From Cristatella mucedo (lineage: Eukaryota > Bryozoa > Phylactolaemata > Cristatellidae): a stretch of 64,000 nt of DNA. Position numbers and translations under genes: made by a program. Below the pieces are notes generated by a model. It ran no database searches. It was not told the origin of the DNA and saw only the letters and a list, made by a program, of their open reading frames with translations. Location: NCBI GenBank assembly GCA_009760855.2, contig WPIO01000049.1, positions 682,001-746,000 on the forward strand, given 5' to 3'. This document shows, piece by piece, positions 55,801 to 64,000 of the stretch. The first letter of the stretch is position 1, and every line of letters starts with the position of its first letter.

Positions 55801-56519
55801 GTGATACCTTGCATGTCATTAACCCTTAGTTACTGCTTCTATTGCAAGAAGTTGCAAAGCACCCAGATGGTGATTTGGATCTCTAAAGGCACTATCCAAG
55901 CAACTTATTAGTATTCTTTAGGAATTCTACAGCAGCATCATAGCCTGACCGATTTAGCATGCATCCATTTCAGTAGCTAACGTAACACCGGTGCACATCC
56001 TCGGCGATTACATAAGTGGAAGTTGAAGAGCCATGTCATGCCTATTCATGCATTACGCACTATGTGAATCGAGGTGGATATGTACTCACTAGATATGCAT
56101 TCCTATTCCCGTATAAATGGGGTTTGATGAAGGAACTACAGGTACTTCCTGTGCATGTTCCACGCGATGCTGCTGCTTGGAGCGTGCGTTCATGGTAGGG
56201 AGCTGCGGCACACAGCCTGCACTCGACACGGATCATAACTACTTTCAAGAAGTGCTGCAAGTATCAGCACAGAAAGCGGGCATGTCAGCAGATGCCATGT
56301 CACGTCGAGGGCGAGACACGCCTGAAAGAGTTATGATTCAGAAGCAAGGCAGCCTGACTCACCACTCAATCTCGATGTTGATATTGAACTTGGATTTTAG
56401 GATTAGCTGCGTATCAGAGACTCCTTCGTAAAGGCACCCGCAAAACAGGCCCGTGCCGACTAGCATGACGAGCGTGGCAACCGCTGACGCATAAGGAAAG
56501 CGCTTGAAGCACGACTCCG
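43512..56519 (-). CDS. M6/PLP-family proteolipid gene, copy B (M6-B)
   Basis: Tandem paralogue of M6-A. Exons in order: 56519-56363, 50282-50123, 49547-49370, 49095-48998, 46812-46747, 43676-43512, with lengths 157, 160, 178, 98, 66 and 165 nt. The first five match M6-A exactly in length and phase; the last is two codons shorter. It encodes about 274 residues: N-terminal Cys, [24 protein letters not shown], four loop cysteines, [15 protein letters not shown]. Roughly two thirds of residues match M6-A. Two sequons are predicted in the loop (NLT and NYS) against one in M6-A. Its codons are visibly more GC-rich than M6-A's in TM2 and TM3. Introns contain LINE 1, GA repeats and a coding-like tract. 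The initiating exon was not certainly found (candidate at 57,765-57,849). Confidence 0.93.
43860..44905. other. M6-B last intron, nothing recognised
   Basis: No repeat family or exon identified. Confidence 0.45.
44912..46005 (+). mobile_element. LINE family 1 fragment with intact YADD box
   Basis: Starts at the 'LANKFQSGF' block, then QGSVLG-type sequence near 45,195, and [20 protein letters not shown] near 45,280 with the catalytic Y-A-D-D preserved. Continues to C-terminal coding; the 3' tail is missing. Several stops. Confidence 0.88.
46747..46812 (-). CDS. M6-B exon: TM4, first half (66 nt)
   Basis: Acceptor TTTTACAG|GTA; encodes [20 protein letters not shown] plus GL. Donor CTG|GTGAGT, phase 0. 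Not visible as a long open frame. Confidence 0.93.
47155..47188. repeat. (CAG)n repeat
   Basis: AGCAGCAGCAGCAGCAGCAG within an M6-B intron. Confidence 0.9.
47749..48760 (-). pseudogene. Cys-rich coding-like tract, frameshifted, unidentified
   Basis: Successive minus-strand frames: 48,727-48,470 (contains [20 protein letters not shown]), 48,501-48,244 (contains [20 protein letters not shown] then [10 protein letters not shown]), and 48,018-47,749 (contains [20 protein letters not shown]). The first two overlap, as a single coding sequence with a frameshift would. The spaced C-x-x-C pairs suggest a zinc-binding module. Several stops lie between 48,244 and 48,018. It sits in the M6-B intron between the loop and TM4 exons, on the same strand. 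It is possibly a processed pseudogene; the family is not recognised. Confidence 0.35.
48998..49095 (-). CDS. M6-B exon: large extracellular loop
   Basis: Acceptor CCTGCAG|GA; encodes [20 protein letters not shown] and [12 protein letters not shown]. Sequon NYS, two loop cysteines. Donor TGG|GTGAGT, phase 0. Confidence 0.93.
49243..49326. repeat. (GA)n microsatellite
   Basis: About 40 GA units in the 274 bp M6-B intron between the TM3 and loop exons. On the transcribed strand it is a pure pyrimidine (TC)n run. Confidence 0.98.
49370..49547 (-). CDS. M6-B exon: TM3 and start of large loop
   Basis: Acceptor CGCTTTAG|TTC; encodes [32 protein letters not shown] and IFCLNLTRF. About 68% identical to the M6-A exon. 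Donor G|GTGAGA, phase 1. Confidence 0.95.
50123..50282 (-). CDS. M6-B exon: TM2
   Basis: Acceptor CTTTGCAG|G; encodes [34 protein letters not shown] and [11 protein letters not shown]. Donor CTG|GTAAGA, phase 0. Confidence 0.95.
50991..51112. repeat. (GA)n microsatellite
   Basis: Long GA run with two AGAGTGAGAG interruptions, in the M6-B intron upstream of TM2. Confidence 0.98.
51985..52750 (+). mobile_element. LINE family 1 copy with internal deletion
   Basis: Coding blocks (AGGAAAAGATATTTGGCCGACC; CAGGGATCTGTATGCTCGGT) run to about 52,473, then jump directly to the 3' region (CACACCTATTTAGGACACCA) and full tail GCGCCTAGAAAGAGATTGAG ... (ATT)n. About 1 kb of ORF2 between the RT core and the 3' end is missing. 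Confidence 0.85.
52798..52905. repeat. (C)n(TC)n microsatellite
   Basis: A poly-C run followed by about 40 TC units, embedded in LINE 1 sequence. Confidence 0.97.
52915..53835 (+). mobile_element. LINE family 1, 3' half
   Basis: GCTGACATTTGCACTTGGAT, then GTGACATCACGCCTCGACTT, the SFGDRAF-equivalent region near 53,550 (degraded) and a diverged tail ATGCCTAAAAAGAGACTTAG. Confidence 0.82.
54950..55122 (+). repeat. SINE family B copy (well preserved)
   Basis: GTGGCACACTAGGTAAGGCG, GTAGTGGGTTCGATTCCTGC, TTTATCGCCACTGCAAGCGG and GAGGCTGTTTAATCAGCTAG. Its A box, B box and 3' end best define the family. Confidence 0.94.
55390..55920 (+). mobile_element. LINE family 1-like 3' region
   Basis: Includes [16 protein letters not shown], equivalent to the SFGDRAFSSYAPKAWNSL signature, and a diverged tail GCACCCAGATGGTGATTTGG with GGCACTATCCAAG. 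Confidence 0.65.
56363..56519 (-). CDS. M6-B exon: TM1
   Basis: Acceptor TTTTGTAG|CG; encodes [35 protein letters not shown] and FNINIEIE. Donor TG|GTGAGT, phase 2. The first 13 residues match M6-A exactly. Confidence 0.93.
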
Positions 56520-56589
56520 CTACAAAACGATGAGCAGAACATGAGCATATATGAGCACACAGACGTCAATTTACACATATCGAGCAAAT

Positions 56590-56960
56590 GTGGTGAGGAA
56601 CAGGCAAGTTTGAGCTTCTTTTTAAATGTTGCCGAGTCAAAGAATGTCATAAAATCAGTGGGTAGTGAGCTACAGGCTTTGCGAGCTTGCAAAATCTTAA
56701 GGCACGGTCTCCAGAGGATTTGAGGTCGGTTAGAGGCACGGCTACATGAACTGAATCAGAAGAGTAGATGTTACAAAGAGGGTCGGATGAGGACGGATTT
56801 CATATAGGCAGGCTTGAGAATGAAGGAATGTAAAGTGAGTGTCAGAGCCCTGATGTCGATACCCCATTGATGGAGAGCCACTGTGGGTCGGTGGGAAGTA
56901 GTGCAATGTGGTAGCTGAGACGTTCACGACAGAGAAGTATGACTACAGAGTTTTGCGCCA
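56590..56960 (-). mobile_element. LINE family 1, C-terminal fragment (minus)
   Basis: AAGGCACGGTCTCCAGAGGA, GATTTGAGGTCGGTTAGAGG and the reverse of the '...LKSFGDRA...' coding. It lies directly upstream of the M6-B TM1 exon. Confidence 0.8.
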
Positions 56961-57139
56961 ACTGTAAGCATCATATCGCACACATCAGCTGCTATCTGCC
57001 ACTGCTCCCGAGATCCTACGGCAATGCGTGTCTCACTCGTTTTACTATGTTAAATTATGCCTCAAAAGCAAATCCCAAATCTAATCACCAGAACGTGGAC
57101 TCTCTTCTCTAAACGAGTGCACCATGACTGACCGAGGCA

Positions 57140-57250
57140 CACGCCACAAGTTGCACATTCTGGTGGTGTGCCCGTGCTCTCCCTCACTCTCTCGCACTCA
57201 CTCTCTCTGTGCTCACCCCTCTCCCTTTCTCTCTCCCCTTTCCTCCTCGG
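57140..57250. repeat. CT-rich imperfect simple sequence
   Basis: Runs of CTCTCNCTCACTC and CTCTCCC without a clean period. Confidence 0.8.
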
Positions 57251-57764
57251 CTCCTGATCCCTATCCCTCTGGCCCACTCTTTTTCTAGTCCATACCACTC
57301 GTTTTCGTATCGTTTGCAAGTAGCAAGCACCCCGTACTGCCTTTACCCTTAAGTCGATGCACTGTGACTGGAGATGCAAGCACGAGAGTGCAAGAGCTGC
57401 TACAACGAAACACTAGTCATGCCATGCCATGCATTAGGCAGCCATCCGAGTCATGGCTCTCAGCCTGTGCTAAATACAAACCAACCAGGCCCAGTTACCT
57501 CCATTTGCTGCAGAAGTTCTATCATACAAACTGAGTCAAAGATTACAATATATTACGTACAAATACAGACACTAGATATGGATATATAATTTATGCATAT
57601 ACTCACTATAGCAATTAATCTAAGCACGGCGGACTAATGAGTGAAACAATCTCGAAATGTGACACGATGAAATCGCATAAGGCACGTGTGTTTAAAACAA
57701 TGGACTAATTATCAGTTAGGAATTGCATAAACCAGCCATCAGGGCTTGAGTAAAAAAATCTCAC

Positions 57765-57849
57765 CGATCACCAGCACGCGATCGGCTAGATTGCCTCCAG
57801 GACCTGCCGAGTGGCCAAGGCAAGACGACCCACTGATCAAGGCAGCTTA
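57765..57849 (-). other. Candidate 5' exon of M6-B (uncertain)
   Basis: An 85 nt segment with a strong acceptor (TTTCTTTCCCTTGTAG) and strong donor (CG|GTGAGA) on the minus strand. The frame that enters the TM1 exon in its required phase reads AALISGSSCLGHSAGPGGNL then ADRVLVI. That frame begins with TAA and has no ATG, so it cannot supply the start codon as drawn. It may be a non-coding exon or a chance pair of sites. The plus strand also offers a short open reading (PAEWPRQDDPLIKAAYYKGK), so strand is unsure. Confidence 0.28.
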
Positions 57850-58424
57850 CTACAAGGGAAAGAAAACTTAAACTAGCAAGAAGTTCTCTCACTAAACCTG
57901 TCTAGTGCCGGGGGTACCAAATTTTGAAACCACGAGCTCAGCAGCTGATCTCTGTCAGCTGCATCTTATCTCAGTCAGCTGCATCGCAAGAGAGCTAAAT
58001 TGGCCCCAAATATATGGTAGGGCTAGATGAAAGAAGGCCGTATCGTACCATTACATACACATAGGCTCCTGACGACAGGAAGATAAATTAGCATCGACGA
58101 GAGGCGATAAAAACCACAATAGTAGGCTAAAATAGGCATTTCGGATATGCTAAAAGAAAGACGGCGATGGCTAGCAAGCAAAACATGGGCAGCCGCTAAG
58201 GGCTTTTCTTCTATAGTCAATGTACAAGCAGAATGATAATGACAAAGATTTAACAGGTCCATGCTGGATCACGTCCTAGAATGTCAACGTCAGCACCGGC
58301 TACCCATGACTCTCATGAACAACGCCTGTCTGTTTGATACAAATATTTTTGGGTTCCCTATTATGATAATATTAATTATTAATATCACAAAAATGATAAT
58401 AACATATTTGCATAATACCCTATC

Positions 58425-60180
58425 GGAAAACTAAATCTCTCTCCAGGCAATTTACATCTCCTGTAAGTGAAGCTTGTCAAAATGGTTAGTGATAGCACAT
58501 GAAGCCTCAGCACGAATAAGTACACGGCAAACCATTCACCCAGATCCAGCAAATGCTGTGAGAAACAGATGCTGTTTAGCTTCTTTTTAAACTTAGGGGA
58601 CGTCGTGACGTCGGTTGGGAGTGAGTCTCGGGCTTTGGAAGCCTATGAACTAAGGCACGGTCTCCAAATGATTTGAGGTTGGTTATAGGCATAGCTAAAC
58701 GGCTCGAATCCGAAGAGCGGGTGGTACCATGCCTGGTCTGATAGGGAAGTAGCTCAGACAGGTAGGCTGAAGTAAGAGAATGAAGGGACCTACAAGTGAG
58801 TGACAAAAGCCATAAAGTCGATGCGCTGCTTGATGTTACGCCAGTGCAGGTCGGTGAAAAGTAGTGAACTGTGGCAAGCAACTACAAAGTTCACGAACTA
58901 CAAGCACAGCTGCTGCATTTTGCACCAGCTGTAAGTGCTTCATTGCACCTGCCAAAAGACCTGCAAGTAGTGAGTTACACAAGTCGAGAGAGGATGTCCT
59001 CAATGCAGGGACCATCACGAATGTGGTGTCAGATTCCATGTAGCAGCTACAGGAGATAAGCTGGCAGAGCCCATTTTGAGGGATAGGTTTTCAAATTTCC
59101 GAGTAACACTTGGTTTGCCAATAACTAGCAAGTTGGTGTCGTCGTCATTCGATTTGAGAAAGCTTGTTGCCATCCAAATGCAAATGTCAGCAACACATCC
59201 ATCGAGGGAGTTGAGGGAGTTTGACATGCTAGAAGGTAGGGAGGGATCTAAGCACAGGTATGGCTGTGTCATCGGCATAGAAATAAAAGCCCAGATTTCG
59301 CTAGACGATTACACTGGCAAGAGGGAGTGCACAAATTGAGTAAATGAGTTGACAAAGCACAGAGCCCTGTACTTAAGAGGTTTCTCAGATTACCGTTTCC
59401 TTTTGACATCACTACTTAGGAATCTCCCACTGAGACAGGACCTATAACCAGTGCAGTGCAGTACCAGCGATGCCCAGGTGAGATGGGAAGCACTCGAAAA
59501 GGAGTTCGTGATCAATGGTATCAAATGCTGCCGAAAGATCGATCAAAACCAGCAAGAGAGACTCTACCCAAGTCTGCATTCCTGAGAATGTTGTTACAAA
59601 CCTGCAGCAATGTAGACTTTTGGAATGCTTAGCTTTAAAACCTGACAGGAATTTACTTTCTAGGTTTGAAGTTTTGATAGAAGAATGTGTTTGGTCTGTC
59701 ACTAATCGTTCCAGTGTAGAGAGACTGAGTGGAGCTTTCTGAAGTTCTCCTGGTCTGGTGCTGCTTTCTTAATTATTAGCATAACAACAGCCTTTTTGAA
59801 AGGTGTACGGACAAGACCTGAGGCTAAGGACATACGTATTGTGTTAGTTAAGGGTGGCAGCAGTAAATCAATGCATCGCATAAGGTGAACAGTGGGTATA
59901 GGAAATAGAGGGACGGTAGTCTTCTTTGACAGGAAGATAAACTTCGTGATGAGGTTACTAGTGGCAGGCTTGAATGTGGAAATTGAGGTACTGCAAGGAA
60001 TTGAGGTTGAGGAGTCAGTGGGGATGTTATCTTAAGGTTGGACTCACTAATCTTATCTGGTTGACTAAGGATAGAAAAGCGATCTGCTAGATCGCCGCAA
60101 GGATCACAAGGTAAGGTGTTCACCTACAGATGGTGAAAAAGATGGCTGATGTTCGAAATCAGCCTTTTTTTATTGTGCAT
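58425..60180 (-). mobile_element. LINE family 1 copy (minus, ~1.75 kb)
   Basis: Reverse tail CTAAATCTCTCTCCAGGCAA at 58,432, C-terminal signature near 58,650-58,700 (LKSFGDRALVH), then SATFDLRTP-type and LVLIDLSAAFDTIDHELLFE near 59,500-59,550, reaching the pre-RT region near 60,180. 5'-truncated and full of stops. Confidence 0.9.
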
Positions 60181-61985
60181 CTGTGGTTCGACAATGTTTT
60201 TACCTTGTTGGACTTGGCATTCGCCAGGATTGATCTCGGTATGAAAATAGGTCACTACACAGAAATTCAATGCAAATCGAAGTGGGCAGGAAAATGAAAA
60301 TTATATTGATTCTAAACTTCATGTATGTCAAGCAATGTGGGCGCAGTTGTAGGCCCCTTGACGTTAGCACGTACAACGGCCTTGTGGCTGCACTGAGCCA
60401 CTCGGTCCTTGCAAGCTGCCAACGGGCAGTGGGCCGACGTGGCTCTTCGCCACTGCCCCCAGTGTGTGCTTGCTCACTGTAATTCAGTGCCTTACTTCGT
60501 TGAAACCAAATTCCAAGATATAAAATTAGCTACTTAAAGCTGAAGTTGATCCGTTATCCAATAACGGATTGTCGATGTTTCACAGCAAGAAACGCGAGCG
60601 GTGGTATATCGGCATACCCGCAGTTAACAAGTACCGACTGGTCAGTACTGCACGTGGAACCGTGGTTCTTTCGGTTGATTTCGCGCGCTGCTCGTTTTGG
60701 TGTCACGCACGAGCTCATTCGCTGTCCAAAATACAAATTATCCCCAAGCGGGGAACACCCAAGTATTGCATTCTCGAACTACCCAATGCAAAAAGAGGCG
60801 TACACCAATGACGATTACTTTAGGACAAGCACAACGACTACAGGCTAAGAAAAAAGTCACTGACAGCAAAGTCATACCCATTTGAAATTGATCCTCTTTT
60901 AGTCCATCGCTAAGTCGTGGGCTGAACGCATAGAAATGAGTCAAGGACGTCGCAGCAGGCGCCTAGCTCGGTCAAGGTTAGATGTGAGTCCGGCGGAAGA
61001 ACGTGTCGGGTTGACGCCGTCAGTGGTGGTCTTATAATGCTGTCTTTCTTCGCATCTTAATCCGAATCATTATTATGAGCTTAGACGTAGCAAATATTGC
61101 AGTAGCAATGGCTTTCCTCAACATCGAATGATAGAAGAAAGCAAGGTGTGCAAAAAATGCGGATTCTTACGGAAGGGAAGGCAGCTGTAAGAACAAAAAG
61201 CTCAAGCCGAACCATATAAACTTTTGCTTTTCAAAATTCCCATGACATTTCGGCACTTGACTGCAGTTGAGTTCTCGCCACCTATCAGTTTTGGAAATTC
61301 AACACCTGCTTAAAACTTAACTTTGCTGATTGTACTAGGCTATACAAATTGGGGCTTTCAAAATAGCGAATGTCACATGTGTCACAGATCTTTATTCATA
61401 TCCATACTAACATGTAAAGCTAAGAAGCGCGTGAGTCTCCATACCTCCGTCGCTCTTCACACACTCAGCAATCTCTCCCCCTTCCCAGCCACTATAGTCT
61501 CCCCGCCAATCGACGGTGGGCTAGAATTATGACGCGACCACGAAGCCCAGCCGAAGCCGTCCTTTCAGCAACGGCTATCGGCTGACTTGGTGTCGCAACG
61601 GCATGTGCAAAGTCAGCAGGCAGAAGCATAACTTATACTCTAAGTGGCTTAACAACTTTGCGGCTCCAGATCAATTCTCTTGAGTCTATTCTGTTTTTGG
61701 CTGCCCGACCGATAAAGCTTCATCCGGGTAAGCCACGCGTTTTCAGGATTTTCACGACAACTCAGCCGAAAACTGGCCCTTCCTTAGCTGTGGCATTTCT
61801 CCGAGTCTGATCACTGGCTAGTCCGCCGTGACGTCGCTAGGGTGAAATTTATTTTATTCAGGATTTGCCATTGCTAAATTATTGTGATCCATTTTATTAG
61901 AATGTAATGTAATGTATGTAATTTATCTCCGTCTGTAACTCCACAAAGTCATACAGACTATGTGGGTGTTACGCAGGAGAGTTTT
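60181..61985. other. Unassigned region
   Basis: A few short open frames, none with a recognisable family or splice pairing. M6-B 5' sequence might lie here but no signal supports it. Confidence 0.4.
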
Positions 61986-61989
61986 GTAT

Positions 61990-62235
61990 AGCGCACTCGC
62001 AGCCTAAGCGGCTTTCGGTACGCATTCGGTAGCCAACAGACTTAGTCTCACGCAACAAAGACAAAGTGGGAAGCGTAGCATAGAAGTAGCAGTTTAGGAC
62101 CGCTGAAAAAGATGTGCCATAGTCGGCAGTTGGAGAGTAGATGTTGTTGCGTAAGAATTGTGGAAGCGAGTTTCACAGTCTAGGACCTGCAGAGCTAAAG
62201 CTTCTGTCGCCAACGGTCTTTAAGCGGAATGACTG
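61990..62235 (-). mobile_element. LINE family 2, 3' fragment
   Basis: CGGCTTTCGGTACGCATTCGGTAGCC, CAGTCTAGGACCTGCAGAGC and GCTTCTGTCGCCAACGGTCT. Confidence 0.85.
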
Positions 62236-63055
62236 CCCTTTCAACATTGGTGGATTGATGACGTATAATAGCTGTGGTAGGAAGGTTAGTGGTATGGCCA
62301 TTCACCTGCTGGGCGTCTTTTGCATCGCTTTGCAAAAAAGCTTATTCGGCTCTTTCGCTCTGGGCGATCCACCTGTCAAATAGGCCGGACAAAAAGACTC
62401 CGATCAGTAACGAGTCAGCAAGCGATCGTTAACTACACATGAGAGGTTCAGCGCAAAGCTAGATAGGTGAACAGAACAGAGAAACTGTCCAAAAATACGA
62501 CCCCCGGTACCTCTTACACCAAGGCAAGCGCTGCTTACATGTAACGGATTCCTCCGCTCCTCAACAGATATCTGGATACGCCTGTAAATCACTTAAGATG
62601 AGACAAAACGAGGGCGCTACTATACAATTGTAGGTTTTCCATTGTTATGGCAAAGTATTTTTTTACCTGGGTGCAGTGGCGGAGTGACTACAGCTTTCAG
62701 CTGTGGTTGGTGAGCTGATTATCGCTCATAGTTATGGTTATATGAGCTACGCAATGCGACCTTGTACGCTGATGGCACCGGTTAACCAGTCTGCTGTAAA
62801 TGCCCACTAGGTTGCAATTTTTCCTTACCAATTGCTATTGATTGGCGTGAGCTATATATGCTTGCATCAAACCAACCCATCGACTTTGCTTGCTTGATCA
62901 AGAAATTCTATGTGATTGCTGATATTTCCCCTTTGTGGCCGATTGGCGTTTATCATATAATAAACCGGGTAGCTATTAAGTACTTTGACTGCAATATTCA
63001 AGTTTTATTCAAGCGAAGAGCCCAGCAATATGCACGAGATTTGATGTGTTTATGT
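62236..63055. other. No recognised feature
   Basis: No exon or repeat family identified. Confidence 0.4.
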
Positions 63056-63059
63056 ATGC

Positions 63060-63385
63060 ATCTCAGTCTGTAACTCCATAGAGAGTAAGCAGGTGTTAAG
63101 CAGGAAGCAGCTTTCTCGAGCACACTCAAAGCCTAAGCGGCTTTCGGTGCGCATTCGGTGGAAAAGAGACTTCATTCCATGCAACCAAGAGAAAGTGAGA
63201 AGCATAGCTGAGTCGGGAGAGTCGTCAAGGAAGTGAGTAGCATGCAATTTGCAGCTCAGGATGGCCACAGTCGGAAGCAGGGGATGATGATGATGTCGGT
63301 GAGTAAGAATCGCGGAAGTGAGTTCCACAGTCTATGACCAGCTGAGCAAAAGCTTCTGTCGCTACGGTCTTTACGCGTCGGAGTA
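63060..63385 (-). mobile_element. LINE family 2, 3' fragment
   Basis: Same blocks as 62.0 kb, more diverged: CGGCTTTCGGTGCGCATTCG, CAGTCTATGACCAGCTGAGC, GCTTCTGTCGCTACGGTCTT. Confidence 0.82.
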
Positions 63386-63429
63386 GAGTTGGCATGCTAC
63401 ATCAGACAGGTTGTACTGCAGCCCTAGAG

Positions 63430-63515
63430 GTAATAATAATAATAATAATAATGCACTTGATAAAGCGCCATCAGTTAACTCAATCTCTCTCTAGGCGCTT
63501 TAAATTTGCTGCAAA
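63430..63515 (-). repeat. (TAA)n and LINE 1 tail (minus)
   Basis: Seven or more TAA units, then GCACTTGATAAAGCGCC and CTCAATCTCTCTCTAGGCGC, the reverse LINE 1 end. Confidence 0.92.
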
Positions 63516-63655
63516 GAAAAAAAATTCATTTGTATAGCGCCCCAAGAGAACTTAATCTCTATTCAGGCGCTTCACATATGCCTCAGGGCTCGAGCCCACG
63601 ACCTCAGCTATGCCTTGGTCGGGGAGAGCACCTTAACCACTGGACCAAACCATCC
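63516..63655 (-). repeat. SINE family A copy (minus, well preserved)
   Basis: TTCATTTGTATAGCGCCCCA, GAACTTAATCTCTATTCAGG, CAGGGCTCGAGCCCACGACC and CTTAACCACTGGACCAAACC. It lies directly next to a LINE 1 tail in the same orientation. Confidence 0.93.
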
Positions 63656-63739
63656 TGAATCACAGCCTATAGGTACCGTGCGTCACAATCAATAGCTTGG
63701 TAAGTATAGCTAGTGTTAAAATCGTGATGTGAGAATGCA

Positions 63740-64000
63740 TACTAGCCAATGGCAGTGCCGCGCCATTATGTTGCTGTCTGCCGGTACTAGGCTGGGGTCA
63801 TAGCCGACCTTGATTGGCCAATCGGAGAGCAGCGTTCATGCCTCAGGGTGCTGGCAACGGCGCTCGCTTGCCAATCGAGCGCCGCATTCTTAAGCCGCAG
63901 ACGACTTGAAGCTTCGGTTAGCGTTAACGTCTCCGAAACTGGGGTTGAATATTAAACGTTGTTGAGTTCGGCTGCGTTCCGAGTGCTCCAAGTCGTTTGC
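63740..64000. promoter_or_regulatory. CCAAT-box-rich GC segment at right edge
   Basis: CCAAT motifs at 63,746-63,750 and 63,871-63,875, and a palindrome ATTGGCCAAT at 63,813-63,822, all within 130 bp of GC-rich sequence. An ATTAAA signal follows near 63,950. This could be a promoter on either strand or an LTR. No transcript start is visible and the window ends. Confidence 0.35.

Noticed and set aside
57791-57870. Plus-strand terminal exon reading PAEWPRQDDPLIKAAYYKGK
   Set aside because: No upstream exon partner on the plus strand; the minus-strand splice sites of the same segment are stronger. Left undecided and not annotated as CDS.

Overview
This is a 64 kb piece of a repeat-rich animal nuclear genome. 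It contains spliced genes with GT/AG introns, L2/CR1-type LINEs, two tRNA-derived SINE families, hAT and Tc1-like DNA transposons, and long (TG)n, (CA)n and (GA)n microsatellites. No bacterial, phage, plasmid or CRISPR organisation is present. The encoded proteins are clearly bilaterian. The species cannot be named from sequence alone; an invertebrate fits best. Almost all long open frames are chance frames, microsatellite frames or decayed transposons. The real genes only appear when short exons are joined by splice sites and phase.

Three genes are readable, all on the minus strand. (1) A mitochondrial asparaginyl-tRNA synthetase gene (NARS2) lies at 14,533 down to 5,010. Nine phase-consistent exons cover the N-terminus, the anticodon-binding OB fold and class II motifs 1 and 2. 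The last ~130 residues, with motif 3, were not found. (2) A gene of the PLP/DM20/M6 proteolipid family (M6-A) lies at 29,740 down to 22,788. (3) A second member (M6-B) lies at 56,519 down to 43,512. M6-A and M6-B are tandem paralogues with six matching exons: five have identical lengths and phases, and the terminal exons differ by six bases. They are about two thirds identical in protein. The first coding exon was not certainly identified for either.

The rest is transposon sediment. LINE family 1 (L2-like, ending in a conserved tail followed by ATT repeats) occurs throughout, with the best copies at 30.4-32.4, 44.9-46.0, 52.0-53.8 and 58.4-60.2 kb. SINE A ends in a related tail, suggesting it borrows the LINE 1 machinery. 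SINE B is a second tRNA-like family. LINE family 2 appears mainly as ~300 bp 3' fragments. DNA transposons include a 187 bp non-autonomous hAT element at 128-314 with perfect inverted repeats and a perfect 8 bp target duplication inside a SINE B. A 2.9 kb hAT at 35,479-38,391 carries a decayed transposase, and a Tc1-like relic at 3 kb is split by a SINE A.

Region by region: 0-5 kb nested transposons; 5-14.5 kb NARS2; 14.5-22 kb repeats plus a GC-rich stretch with a 121 bp tandem repeat; 22.8-29.7 kb M6-A; 30-42 kb LINEs and the 2.9 kb hAT; 43.5-56.5 kb M6-B; 56.5-64 kb LINE/SINE relics and a CCAAT-box-rich stretch at the right edge.
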